NCBI GenBank assembly: GCA_021789695.1
Contig: JAJYJH010000015.1
Location: 1-44,786 of the forward strand
Length of the DNA: 44,786 bases
Origin: a bacterium
GTDB taxonomy: Bacteria > Elusimicrobiota > Elusimicrobia > Elusimicrobiales > UBA9959
Direction of reading: 5' to 3'
Both the position numbers and the translations under genes were made by a program. Shown in pieces: positions 1-7,501 of this stretch. Below the pieces are notes generated by a model that was not told where the DNA came from, did not search any database, and saw only the letters and a list, made by a program, of their open reading frames with translations. The first letter of the stretch is position 1; every line of letters starts with the position of its first letter.

Positions 1-33
1 CGAGCGAGCGGAGCGAAGGCGCGCAGTGCCGAG

Positions 34-55
34 CCCGCGAGCGGCTTCTCGCGGG
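34..55. repeat. Perfect 8-bp hairpin near window start
   Basis: CCCGCGAG at 34-41 pairs perfectly with CTCGCGGG at 48-55 around a 6-nt loop. There is no T-run beside it. It lies outside the left arm of the long inverted repeat. Its function is unknown. The surrounding 1-60 bases are low-complexity GC-rich DNA in which I see no gene. Confidence 0.5.
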
Positions 56-84
56 TAAGATCAGCAATACAGTGTTTTCAGGAT

Positions 85-125
85 CGGATGAACTGTACGA
101 TGTAGGCGGAGCAAAAGTTCATCCG
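85..125. repeat. 10-bp inverted repeat at the left arm boundary
   Basis: CGGATGAACT at 85-94 and AGTTCATCCG at 116-125 are perfect inverted repeats separated by 21 bp. They straddle position 120, where homology to the right arm ends. A dyad of this size at a junction is what a serine recombinase crossover site could look like, but no matching dyad is present at the right boundary. Confidence 0.4.
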
Positions 126-292
126 AAAGTAATAATGAATACGGCCTTATTCGGGCGGCTCCGTGGGTCCCCGCTCTGCGGTTTTTCCGGTTTCTGCATT
201 TTTTGTTTTCCTCAAAAAAATAATAATTAAATGGCGCAAAAAATTCTGCATTTCGGAGTTTTTTGCCGGAGATTTTGCAGTTCCTGAACACC
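120..292 (-). repeat. Left arm of 173-bp inverted repeat
   Basis: The reverse complement of 120-292 matches 2057-2229 with only two adjacent mismatches (the complement of 278-279 against AT at 2070-2071). Homology ends abruptly on both sides. The arms enclose the small HTH gene and the large serine recombinase, so recombination between them would invert about 1.8 kb. The arm contains the recombinase C-terminal codons and the start of miaB. Confidence 0.9.
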
Positions 293-294
293 GC

Positions 295-392
295 GCCGGG
301 GGGCGCACCTTGGTTTATTAAAAACCCGCCCAGGCTCGCTATTCGCTCGCCCTGGCGGGCTTTTCTGTTAATGTGCGGTCGCGCCCCCCGGC
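295..392. repeat. 12-bp inverted repeat enclosing a terminator
   Basis: GCCGGGGGGCGC at 295-306 is the exact reverse complement of 381-392. The pair brackets the hairpin at 321-364, so the whole intergenic stretch could form a two-level cruciform or RNA stem just upstream of the HTH gene promoter. Confidence 0.5.
321..364. terminator. Bidirectional intrinsic terminator-like hairpin
   Basis: An A-run, a stem CCCGCC(C)AGG pairing with CCTGGCGGG with one bulged C, and a closing TTTT make a plausible terminator in either direction. It would insulate the recombinase operon promoter from transcription entering from the left. Confidence 0.6.
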
Positions 393-394
393 GG

Positions 395-423
395 TCTTCA
401 ACAAGTGTAAAGTTTTGTATAAT
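395..423 (+). promoter_or_regulatory. Promoter of the HTH/recombinase operon
   Basis: A perfect TATAAT at 418-423 lies 6 nt before the ATG at 430. The -35 position (395-400, TCTTCA) is weak. This spacing puts the expected transcription start at or next to the start codon, so the mRNA is probably leaderless. Confidence 0.55.
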
Positions 424-429
424 TTACCT

Positions 430-603
430 ATGAAGCGCTACAACATGGTTGAAGCCGCCAAACTGCTGCGCGTAACGCGCCAGACCCTCTACAACTGGAT
501 AAACCGCGGCTGGATAAAGCCCGGGCGCGATTACAGGAACTATCCGGTCTTCACAGAGGCGGACATGCGCAAGATAAAGAACTGGAAGGAAACCATAAGG
601 TAG
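430..603 (+). CDS. Small HTH_17/MerR-like DNA-binding protein paired with the recombinase
   Basis: This 57-residue protein is essentially one winged-helix/MerR-type reading head: YNMVEAAKLLRVTRQTLYNW is the helix-turn-helix, followed by a basic wing around GWIKPGRDY. Such proteins act as excisionases, recombination directionality factors or repressors next to recombinases. The stop is 2 bp before the recombinase ATG, so the two are almost certainly co-transcribed and perhaps coupled. I chose ATG 430 rather than the in-frame ATG at 373 because TATAAT lies at 418-423 and the family fold starts here. Which role it has (repressor or accessory recombination factor) cannot be told from sequence. 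It is not fused to the recombinase as in IS607 transposases. Confidence 0.75.
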   Translation: MKRYNMVEAAKLLRVTRQTLYNWINRGWIKPGRDYRNYPVFTEADMRKIKNWKETIR

Positions 604-605
604 CC

Positions 606-2237
606 ATGAAAACAGCCCTATACTTGAGAGTCTCGACGGAAGACCAGGCCAGGGAAGGCTATTCCCTCGAAGTGCAAAGGGAAACCCTTGAGGCTTTCGC
701 CAAGCGCGAAGGCCTTGAGGTTTACAAAGTCTACTCAGACAACGGCATTAGCGGTTATTCGTCCGACCGGCCCGCGCTTGCCGCACTTATGGCTGACGCC
801 AAAGGCGGCAAGTTCGGGCTTGTACTGGTATCCAAGCTGGACCGGTTCAGCCGCAACCTGAAAGACCTCTTACACCTGGTGGACACTTTATCCGGCTACA
901 ATGTCGGCTTCAAGTCGGCGGGGGAACCCTTTGATACCACAACCTCGGCCGGCAAACTGATGTTTCAGCAGCTTGGCAGTTTCGCGGAGTTCGAGCGCAA
1001 CCGCATAGCGGAGCGCGTATTCCCCGGCATGGTCAAAGGCGTTCAGCAGGGCAACTGGCAGGGCTCGCGCTACGCGCCCTACGGTTACGCCTACAACAAG
1101 CAGGCCAAGCTGCTGGAGGTGGTGGAAAGCGAGGCCGAGGTTGTGCGGCGCATCTTCGCCATGTACAACGAGGGGCAAAGCACCTGGGCTATAGCCGCCA
1201 CACTGGCCCGCGAAGGGTTCAAGAACCGCAAGGGCAACTATTTCGGCTCAAAGGTCTTGGGGGATATCCTCAAAAACCAGATATACATCGGCAAGCTGGT
1301 CTGGAACGCCCATCACTACGACAAGACCAAAAAGACGCCCAAGGGCTACAAGTCCGTTAAGAACGCGCCGGACAAGATCATAGTGGCGCAGGGCAGACAT
1401 AAGCCGATACTCAGCGAGGAGGTTTTTGCGCAAGCGCAAAAACTCCGCGCTGAAAAAGGGTGTCGCCACTACACAGTCCGGAAAGACAAGTATCTCCTGT
1501 CCGGGGTGCTCTATTGCGAGAAGTGCCACCGCAAGTATATTGGCGTTTCCAGCATATCCAACCACCGCACCAAGGCCACCAAGAAATGGTATCGTTGTTC
1601 CTCGCGCAACAACGGCTTTACCGCTTGCGGCAACCCCAACGCGCAAGAAGGGGAACTGAAATCACAGGTAGCGGAACTGATAGATACGCTGCTCCACAAC
1701 CCCAAACTAGGGAGCCGATGGGTGAGCATGACTTCGCAGGCTCCCAAGCCCACGGAAAACGAAAAGAAGGCCACAAAAGAGGTAAAAGAGAAACTTACGG
1801 TTAATCTCGCCAAGCAGGGCAAATTGACCGACGCGTTCATAGAAGGCCTGCTGTCCAAGGAAGTTTTTGAGGAGAAAAACCGCCCCCTGATGGAAGAGGG
1901 CGAAGAGTTGAAAAAGCTCGCCGCTTATTACGAGTTACGCGAGATAGACCGCGAGAAACTCGCGGACTATCTCGCGGTGGCCCGGAGCTACGTCTCCGAC
2001 GTAGCACCGGGGCAGAAACAGCTTAGTCCCAGCGAGCGTAAACGTCTGCTCAACCTGGTGTTCAGGAACATCAAAATCTCCGGCAAAAAACTCCGAAATG
2101 CAGAATTTTTTGCGCCATTTAATTATTATTTTTTTGAGGAAAACAAAAAATGCAGAAACCGGAAAAACCGCAGAGCGGGGACCCACGGAGCCGCCCGAAT
2201 AAGGCCGTATTCATTATTACTTTCGGATGCCAGATGA
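606..2237 (+). CDS. Large serine site-specific recombinase
   Basis: The 543-residue protein has the three domains of large serine recombinases. The N-terminal resolvase domain (about 3-150) has nucleophile Ser10 in LRVSTEDQ and the DRFSRN motif at 79-84. A recombinase domain (about 155-260) begins at APYGY. A zinc ribbon has Cys304, 307, 331 and 341. A charged helical segment (about 355-490) fits the coiled coil that governs synapsis. These enzymes cut both strands at two att sites and integrate, excise or invert DNA without high-energy cofactors. All catalytic landmarks are present, so it is probably active. The last about 60 codons lie inside the right arm of the inverted repeat, and the final 29 codons overlap miaB in another frame. 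Whether it drives an integrative element or an inversion switch is open; no cargo genes are present. Confidence 0.93.
   Translation: MKTALYLRVSTEDQAREGYSLEVQRETLEAFAKREGLEVYKVYSDNGISGYSSDRPALAALMADAKGGKFGLVLVSKLDRFSRNLKDLLHLVDTLSGYNVGFKSAGEPFDTTTSAGKLMFQQLGSFAEFERNRIAERVFPGMVKGVQQGNWQGSRYAPYGYAYNKQAKLLEVVESEAEVVRRIFAMYNEGQSTWAIAATLAREGFKNRKGNYFGSKVLGDILKNQIYIGKLVWNAHHYDKTKKTPKGYKSVKNAPDKIIVAQGRHKPILSEEVFAQAQKLRAEKGCRHYTVRKDKYLLSGVLYCEKCHRKYIGVSSISNHRTKATKKWYRCSSRNNGFTACGNPNAQEGELKSQVAELIDTLLHNPKLGSRWVSMTSQAPKPTENEKKATKEVKEKLTVNLAKQGKLTDAFIEGLLSKEVFEEKNRPLMEEGEELKKLAAYYELREIDREKLADYLAVARSYVSDVAPGQKQLSPSERKRLLNLVFRNIKISGKKLRNAEFFAPFNYYFFEENKKCRNRKNRRAGTHGAARIRPYSLLLSDAR
2057..2229 (+). repeat. 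Right arm of 173-bp inverted repeat
   Basis: This is the partner of 120-292 in inverted orientation. It starts within the recombinase C-terminal codons, runs through the miaB ribosome-binding site (GAGG near 2136) and ATG 2150, and ends inside codon 27 of miaB, the codon for the first Fe-S cysteine. Confidence 0.9.
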
Positions 2238-3445
2238 ACGAGGCGGATTCGGAGAATATCGCCGCGACTTTCAGGCGGCGCGGGTACTCCGTCACCGATG
2301 ACATAAAGAAGGCTGACGCGGTGGTGGTGAACACCTGCACGGTGCGGCAGCGCGCCGAGGACAAAGCCATCTCGCAGATAGGCCGCCTGCGCCTCTGGAA
2401 AGAAAATAAGCCTGAGGGAAAACTCTTCGTGGTGGGCTGCGCTGCGCAGAAACTGGGCACCAAGTACCTGAAGAGCCGTTTCCCGTTCATTAACGAGGTA
2501 GTGGGCGCGCGGGCGATAGAACATTTCGAGGACGCGCTGGAGGCGCAGTACGGGCCGGCGGAGGCCGCCATAGAGGCTTCGCACAGGAACCTGTTCCGCT
2601 CGCCCCAGACCGCCTACGTCACCATCATGCGGGGCTGTTCGCTTAAATGCTCTTATTGCATAGTGCCGGCCGTGCGCGGCCCTGCCTCGTTCATCCCAGC
2701 CACGGAAATTCTGGAGGACGCTCGCGCGAAGCTGGCCGCAGGAGCGAAGGAATTGGTGCTGCTGGGGCAGACGGTCAACTCCTGGCGGAGGGACGGCGCC
2801 ACGTTCTCCGAACTCCTAAGGGAAGTCCTTCGCCTGCCCGGCCTCGGGCGGCTGCGCTTCATGAGCCCGCATCCGCTCTATTTCGACGAGGACTTCACCG
2901 CGCTGCTCGCCCGCGAAAAGAAGCTGGCCCGCCATCTACACCTTCCGGTACAGAGCGGATCGGACCGGATTCTGAAGGCTATGCGGCGTGGCTACTCCCG
3001 CGCGCAGTACCTGGACCTACTAGCCCGCCTGCGCGCCGCCGCTCCGGACCTGGCCGTCTCCACGGACTTCATCGTGGGCTACCCGGGTGAGACAGAGGCG
3101 GACTCCCGCGACACGCTCTCCCTCGTTAAAGAGGGCCGTTTCTCGCTGGCCTACTGCTTCAAGTATTCGCCGCGCACGGACAAGCCAGGGATGAAGGCCT
3201 CCATCGGCGAAGCGGAAATGGAAGCCAGGCTGGAGAAACTGCTGGCCGCGGTCAGGGAGAATTCCCGCGTTGTTTTGAACGAAAGAATTGGTAAAATAGA
3301 GAAAGTTCTTTTCGAGACCGAAACATATGGCCGCGCTTCCGGCAATTTCGCCGTGCGGGTGAAGGCGGGGGGTATCCCCGGAAAGATCTCAGCCGTGTTG
3401 GTGGACGGGGCCGAAAAAAATACTCTTAACGGGAAACTGATATGA
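2150..3445 (+). CDS. miaB: tRNA-2-methylthio-N6-dimethylallyladenosine synthase MiaB
   Basis: This radical-SAM methylthiotransferase converts i6A37 to ms2i6A37 in tRNAs that read UNN codons. The N-terminal UPF0004 domain shows cluster ligands Cys27 (FGCQMNEAD), Cys63 (NTCTVR) and Cys97 (GCAAQ). The radical SAM cluster is C163-x3-C167-x2-C170, followed by a TIM-barrel with HLPVQSGS and STDFIVGYPGET, and a divergent C-terminal TRAM region. At 431 residues it has family length. Residues 1-17 (rich in Lys, Pro, Arg) precede the usual family start and lie in the inverted repeat, so the N-terminus may have been altered by the recombinase element. The end overlaps the PilZ gene by 4 nt. miaA, supplying the i6A substrate, lies two genes downstream. 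A related MtaB-like specificity is possible but less likely given FGCQMNEAD. Confidence 0.88.
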   Translation: MQKPEKPQSGDPRSRPNKAVFIITFGCQMNEADSENIAATFRRRGYSVTDDIKKADAVVVNTCTVRQRAEDKAISQIGRLRLWKENKPEGKLFVVGCAAQKLGTKYLKSRFPFINEVVGARAIEHFEDALEAQYGPAEAAIEASHRNLFRSPQTAYVTIMRGCSLKCSYCIVPAVRGPASFIPATEILEDARAKLAAGAKELVLLGQTVNSWRRDGATFSELLREVLRLPGLGRLRFMSPHPLYFDEDFTALLAREKKLARHLHLPVQSGSDRILKAMRRGYSRAQYLDLLARLRAAAPDLAVSTDFIVGYPGETEADSRDTLSLVKEGRFSLAYCFKYSPRTDKPGMKASIGEAEMEARLEKLLAAVRENSRVVLNERIGKIEKVLFETETYGRASGNFAVRVKAGGIPGKISAVLVDGAEKNTLNGKLI

Positions 3446-3924
3446 CCAAAAAAAACAGCAAGGTACTCCAGGAAAGGCGCAGGCACGTGCGGCTGCCCAT
3501 ACTGCACGGCATACTGGAACCCGTGGAGATAGAGTTCTTTACTAACGGCGCCGACGGCAAGCCCTTGCCGCAGCCGGCCATACTTTCGGATCTCTCCGCC
3601 GGAGGCATGCGCCTGATAACCTTCATGGAGCCCCCGCATACCAAGGAACTCAACATCGTTCTGAAGCTCAACGGGCTCAGGGAGATGCCGGTGACCGGCA
3701 GGATCTCCTGGGTTAAGGACAAGGGCGGCGTCTTCATGAGCGGGATATCCTTTACCGAAATAAGCCCTGACTACAAGAAGCGCATCAACGACATGGCCGA
3801 GGACTACTCCGACTGCGACACGCGCCTGGCGCTGAAACTGCCGGAGGTCTGCGTGGAGACCTGCCGCGCCAGCGGTCTCTGCAACAAGCCCCAGAAGGAC
3901 GAACCGCTGTTTAAGAAGAAGTGA
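3442..3924 (+). CDS. PilZ-domain protein with a cysteine-rich tail
   Basis: This 160-residue soluble protein has a PilZ fold, the c-di-GMP receptor domain. The arginine motif is ERRRHVR near residue 11, and the second half-site DLSAGGM is near residue 50; both elements needed for nucleotide binding are intact. After the PilZ barrel (about 10-115) the last 45 residues carry four cysteines in a CD...CVETCRASGLC arrangement, which could bind a metal or a cluster; this is unusual for a single-domain PilZ protein. ATGA overlaps the miaB stop, so it is translated from the same mRNA. The role is unknown; PilT and a pilin elsewhere in the window make pilus control a reasonable guess only. Confidence 0.82.
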   Translation: MTKKNSKVLQERRRHVRLPILHGILEPVEIEFFTNGADGKPLPQPAILSDLSAGGMRLITFMEPPHTKELNIVLKLNGLREMPVTGRISWVKDKGGVFMSGISFTEISPDYKKRINDMAEDYSDCDTRLALKLPEVCVETCRASGLCNKPQKDEPLFKKK

Positions 3925-3944
3925 CCGGCCCGAAGCCGAAGCGC

Positions 3945-3983
3945 AGCCGGTAAAGGCCGGGGGGGAACCCTGCTTTACCGGCT
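3945..3983 (+). promoter_or_regulatory. Hairpin in the miaA 5' region
   Basis: AGCCGGTAAAG (3945-3955) pairs perfectly with CTTTACCGGCT (3973-3983) around a 17-nt G/C-rich loop. It ends 9 nt before the miaA ATG, has no T-run, and there is no Shine-Dalgarno sequence between it and the start. It could be a processing site or could affect miaA initiation. Confidence 0.5.
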
Positions 3984-3992
3984 GCTTCATAA

Positions 3993-4955
3993 ATGTCCTT
4001 TCAGCCTCTCAAACCTATAACCCTGATGGGGGCCAACGCCTCCGGCAAGACAGAGATAGCCCTGGAACTGGCCCGCGTACTTGGCGGGGAGATAATCTCC
4101 GCCGATTCCAAGCAGGTCTACAAGCGCCTTGAGGCCGGCACCGCCAAGCCCCGCGGCGCCTGGGCCGACACTCCGGCGGGCCGCTTCTACCTGGTCGAGG
4201 GGATTCCCTACCACCTGGTGGACACGCTGGACCCTCGGGCCTCCTACGACGCCGGGGCTTTCGTAAAGGAGGCCAAAAGGCTGGTGACGGAAATCTGGAA
4301 GCGCGGCAAGGTCCCGATAATGGCCGGCGGCACCGGTATGTACATACAGGCCTACTGGAACGGGCTCGACGAACTTCCTCCGGCCGACCCGGCCTTGCGC
4401 GCTCGCCTGGCCGGGCTGGCCGACACGCGCGGCCGCGAGGCGCTGCACGCCGAACTCGCCGAGATAGACCCGGAGGCCGCCCTGCGCATACCCCCCGGCA
4501 ATATACAGCGGGTCATACGCGCCATAGAGATAAGCCGGGCCTCCGGACGGCCGGCCTCACAGCTCTGGTCCGGCAGGTTCTTCAACTCTTTGCCCGCCCA
4601 CGAGGGGAAGTTCGTCTTCCTCAGGTGGAGCAAGGAGTTGCTTGCCGAGCGCGTGAAGCGCCGCACCTCGTCGCGCTTCGACGAGTGGGCAGAGGAGACG
4701 CGCGCGCTGCTAGGAGACGGCTACGCCGAGGACTGCCCCGGGCTGAAGACCCTGGGCTATCCTCAGATGCTGGACTACCTGGCCGGACGCCTTTCCAGGG
4801 CCGACGCTGTACATCAGATAGTCGTCTCTTCCATGGCCTACGCCAAGCGCCAGAACACCTGGTTCGGCCGCTACCACAACGCGCTCAGCATAGAGCTTGA
4901 TAAGCCGGAAAACTACGCCCCGGCGGCGCTGGCGGCGAGGATAATAGAGGCATGA
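3993..4955 (+). CDS. miaA: tRNA dimethylallyltransferase MiaA
   Basis: MiaA transfers a dimethylallyl group from DMAPP to N6 of A37, the first step of the modification that MiaB completes. The P-loop GANASGKT is at residues 13-20. It is followed by the family signature SADSKQVYKRLEAGTAKP, the middle motif GGTGMYIQA, and near the end RRTSSRFDEW and RQNTWF. The length of 320 residues is normal. It ends in ATGA overlapping hflX, the conserved miaA-hflX pairing; hfq, often between them in Proteobacteria, is absent. ATG 3993 is preceded by a strong hairpin and no clear ribosome-binding site. Confidence 0.95.
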   Translation: MSFQPLKPITLMGANASGKTEIALELARVLGGEIISADSKQVYKRLEAGTAKPRGAWADTPAGRFYLVEGIPYHLVDTLDPRASYDAGAFVKEAKRLVTEIWKRGKVPIMAGGTGMYIQAYWNGLDELPPADPALRARLAGLADTRGREALHAELAEIDPEAALRIPPGNIQRVIRAIEISRASGRPASQLWSGRFFNSLPAHEGKFVFLRWSKELLAERVKRRTSSRFDEWAEETRALLGDGYAEDCPGLKTLGYPQMLDYLAGRLSRADAVHQIVVSSMAYAKRQNTWFGRYHNALSIELDKPENYAPAALAARIIEA

Positions 4956-6208
4956 AGGCCATACTGGTAGCAGCCGAGTTAAAGCGCGGCAGGCCAGCGC
5001 CTGGTGGCGGAGCCTCGCTCGACGAGCTGTGGCGCCTGGCCGAAACGGCTGGCCTGGAGCCTGTCACTAAACTGACCGTCCGCCTGCAGAGCTGGAACCC
5101 GGCCACGCTGATAGGCAGCGGGAAAGTGGAGGAGCTTAGGGCGCTGGTGAAGGAAACCGGCGCTGGCGCCGTCCTCTTCGACGAGGAACTGGGCCCCGCC
5201 CAGCAGAGGAACCTGGAGCGCGCGCTGGGGGCAGAGGTGGCCGACAGGCCGCGGCTTATCATAGAAATATTCGCCCTGAGGGCCCGCACACGCGAGGGCA
5301 AGCTGCAGGCGCGTCTGGCCGGTTTTAACTACGCCCTGTCGCGCGTGGCTGGCAAGGGCGGCAGCATGGACCAGCAGCACGGCATGATAGGCGGCCGCGG
5401 CGCCGGCGAGAAGCAGATTGAGTACGAGCGCCGCGCGCTGCGCGACAAGATAGCGGAGCTGGAGCGCGAGATAGACTCCATAAAACGCGAGCGCCAGACC
5501 CAGCGCGGCAAGCGCGACTCCGTGCCGATGCCGCAAGTCTCGATAGTGGGCTACACCAACGCCGGCAAGAGCACGCTGCTCAACCGCCTGACAGGTGGCC
5601 GCCACGGCATCTACGCGGACAATAAACTCTTCGCCACACTGGACCCCACTACCAAGCGCGTGCGCCTGCCGGCCGGCGGCTGGGCGCTGTTCACCGATAC
5701 CGTCGGCTTTATCCAGAAGCTGCCGCACGACCTGATAGCCGCCTTCCGCGCCACTCTCGAGGAAATCCGCTACAGCGACCTGATACTCCACGTGCACGAC
5801 GTCTCTTCTTCCGAGGCCAAGGCCCAGCACGAGGCCGTGAAGGCCACGCTGGAGGAACTGGGGGTAAAGGGCGTTCCCGTCATAAACGTTTTTAACAAGT
5901 CCGACGCCATCGGGCACCCGGCCGTCTCGGCCTGGGCCCCGGAGAGGCTGCGCCCGGTCTTCCTCTCAGCGCTGACAGGCGCGGGAGTGGACGCGCTGCT
6001 GTCCGCCTGCGAAAGGGCCCTGGCCCTGCGCTGGGGGGAATATGAACTGACTGTGCCGCAGGGCGCAAGGGGGATAGTGCGGGAGATCTACTCCTCCTGC
6101 CTGGTGAAGGCCGCAGAATACGGACAGGAAGGGGTGCTGCTCAGGTTCAAAGCCACCCCGGAGAACTACGCCCGCCTGTTGAAAAAACTCTCCGCCCCGG
6201 ATCGTTAA
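4952..6208 (+). CDS. hflX: GTPase HflX
   Basis: HflX is a ribosome-associated GTPase that splits stalled 70S ribosomes under stress. The N-terminal nucleotide-binding subdomain (about 1-110) leads to the linker GGRGAGEKQIEYERR near residue 147 and a helical coiled segment. The G domain has G1 GYTNAGKST (200-208), G3 DTVGF (249-253) and G4 NKSD (315-318), and a C-terminal cap follows. All GTPase motifs are intact and the length of 418 residues is typical. The start overlaps the miaA stop by 4 nt, so the two are translationally coupled. Confidence 0.95.
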   Translation: MKAILVAAELKRGRPAPGGGASLDELWRLAETAGLEPVTKLTVRLQSWNPATLIGSGKVEELRALVKETGAGAVLFDEELGPAQQRNLERALGAEVADRPRLIIEIFALRARTREGKLQARLAGFNYALSRVAGKGGSMDQQHGMIGGRGAGEKQIEYERRALRDKIAELEREIDSIKRERQTQRGKRDSVPMPQVSIVGYTNAGKSTLLNRLTGGRHGIYADNKLFATLDPTTKRVRLPAGGWALFTDTVGFIQKLPHDLIAAFRATLEEIRYSDLILHVHDVSSSEAKAQHEAVKATLEELGVKGVPVINVFNKSDAIGHPAVSAWAPERLRPVFLSALTGAGVDALLSACERALALRWGEYELTVPQGARGIVREIYSSCLVKAAEYGQEGVLLRFKATPENYARLLKKLSAPDR

Positions 6209-6237
6209 AACGCCTCCGCCATTGACGCGCTTTTTTA

Positions 6238-6243
6238 TATAAT
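6238..6243 (+). promoter_or_regulatory. -10 element of the plsY operon
   Basis: TATAAT at 6238-6243 lies 8 nt before ATG 6252. TTGACG at 6222-6227 is too close (10 bp) to serve as its -35. The expected transcript start is at about 6250, giving a nearly leaderless plsY mRNA. Confidence 0.5.
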
Positions 6244-6251
6244 TTAGCGTG

Positions 6252-6914
6252 ATGCTTCATCTAAAGATCGCCATACTCTTTGTCACCAGCTACCTGCTTG
6301 GAGGCATCCCCACGGGCTACATAGTCGGCCGGCTGCACGGCATGGACATACGCAAGCACGGCTCCGGCAATCCAGGCACGGCAAACGTCTACCGCACCCT
6401 GGGCAAGGTTCCCGGCCTGATAACCTTCGCGATAGATTTCCTAAAAGGTTTCGCCCCGGCTTTAGTGGCCGTGCACTACTTCTTTATCCCCGGCTCCACG
6501 GATTTCAGCAAGGGACACTGGTGGCTGCCGGTCACGGCCGGGGCGCTGGCAATAGCAGGCCACATCTGGACCGTCTTCCTGCGCTTCCGCGGAGGGAAAG
6601 GCGTGGCAACGGCTGCCGGGGTTTTCATGGCCCTGCTGCCGGTCCCCACGGCCGGCGCCTTCGTGGTCTTCGCCATAGCCGTGGCCCTGACCGGCCACAT
6701 CTCGGTCGGTTCCATGTCGGCCTCGGTGGCGCTGCCGATACTCTGCTTCCTGCTGGCCAGGGACTACCAACGCCCCTTCACTCTGCTGGCCCTGTCCGTC
6801 TGCGCCCTTATCTTTTATACCCATATCGCCAACATACGCCGTATCCTGAAAGGCTCCGAGCTTTCCTTCAAACACGGGGAGGAAGACCTGGAAAAAGGCG
6901 GGAAGAAAAAATAA
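6252..6914 (+). CDS. plsY: Acyl-phosphate:glycerol-3-phosphate acyltransferase PlsY
   Basis: PlsY makes lysophosphatidic acid from acyl-phosphate and glycerol-3-phosphate, the first step of phospholipid synthesis, in the inner membrane. The sequence has about five to seven hydrophobic segments and the three family motifs: GGIPTGYIVGR, HGSGNPGTANVYR and FRGGKGVATAAG. A GTG at 6249 is also possible as start; I prefer ATG 6252. There is no Shine-Dalgarno sequence, and TATAAT lies 8 nt upstream. The stop overlaps the next ATG by one base (TAATG), beginning a chain of overlapping genes through the MerR gene at 8086. The later acyltransferase PlsC is at 24887-25516. Confidence 0.95.
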   Translation: MLHLKIAILFVTSYLLGGIPTGYIVGRLHGMDIRKHGSGNPGTANVYRTLGKVPGLITFAIDFLKGFAPALVAVHYFFIPGSTDFSKGHWWLPVTAGALAIAGHIWTVFLRFRGGKGVATAAGVFMALLPVPTAGAFVVFAIAVALTGHISVGSMSASVALPILCFLLARDYQRPFTLLALSVCALIFYTHIANIRRILKGSELSFKHGEEDLEKGGKKK

Positions 6915-7501
6915 TGAAGCGAGAACAGGCGCCCCGCGGAACGGTAGAGGTCCGCATCTACTCCATAGCCACCAGCCTCACCGAATCCATTATTTTCTTG
7001 GACGAGATTGAAGGCACCCGCATACTGCCCATCTGGATCGGCCCGATGGAGGCGCAAGCCATAGCCATACGGCTGTCGGGCTACCCGTCCCCAAGGCCGA
7101 TGACGCACGACCTGCTTTTTTCGCTCATCAAGACGCTGGGACTTACGCTCAAGAAGGTGGTAATAGACGACATCGTCCAGAACACCTATTACGCCAGTCT
7201 GCACATAGCCGCCCCGGACGGCAGCGGCCTGCGCACGGTGGACGCGCGGCCCTCCGACGCGGTTGCTCTTGCGGTGCGCTTCGGCTGTCCGATCTACATA
7301 AACGAGAAGGTCTTCGCTCGGACCCAGGTGCTCAGCAAGCCTATCACTGAGGACGAGGTGAGCAGGTTCAAGCACGACCTGAAGAACCTGAAGCCCAACG
7401 ACATCATCGGCCAGCTGCTGGACGGCGGTCCCCAGAGCGGGCGGGAGGGCCAGGAACACGGCGAGGATGAAGAGGGGGAAGAGGAAAATGAACAGACTTG
7501 A
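6914..7501 (+). CDS. Bifunctional nuclease (DUF151) family protein
   Basis: This 195-residue protein matches the DUF151/BFN family known from Thermotoga and plants. Landmarks are the N-terminal VEVRIYSIATS, then LPIWIGPMEAQAIA, the helix with TRP-like PMTHDLLFSLI, and VDARPSDAVALAVR. Nuclease activity is reported for some members, but the cellular role in bacteria is unsettled. The last about 25 residues are almost all Glu, Gly, Asp and Gln, an acidic disordered tail after the fold. It begins one base inside the plsY stop, and its 3' end overlaps the HU gene by 14 bp, so it belongs to one operon with both. Confidence 0.85.
   Translation: MKREQAPRGTVEVRIYSIATSLTESIIFLDEIEGTRILPIWIGPMEAQAIAIRLSGYPSPRPMTHDLLFSLIKTLGLTLKKVVIDDIVQNTYYASLHIAAPDGSGLRTVDARPSDAVALAVRFGCPIYINEKVFARTQVLSKPITEDEVSRFKHDLKNLKPNDIIGQLLDGGPQSGREGQEHGEDEEGEEENEQT

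Larger units (their letters stand above)
61..292 (-). pseudogene. Inverted fragment of the recombinase 3' end plus miaB 5' end
   Basis: Read on the minus strand, this stretch repeats the last about 57 codons of the serine recombinase at 606-2237. It then continues in frame into unrelated sequence and stops at 61-63. In a second frame it carries the miaB ribosome-binding site, ATG and first 26 codons, but the 27th codon, Cys in intact miaB, is TGA here. It has no start region of its own and looks like a remnant or an alternative 3' end rather than a gene. If the enclosed segment inverted, this tail would become the recombinase C-terminus, since both tails are open in the same frame. Confidence 0.6.

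Noticed and set aside
430-2237. IS607-type transposon (MerR-serine recombinase plus TnpB)
   Set aside because: The HTH and recombinase are separate proteins, the recombinase is the large type with zinc ribbon and coiled coil, and no TnpB or short IS607-like size is present.
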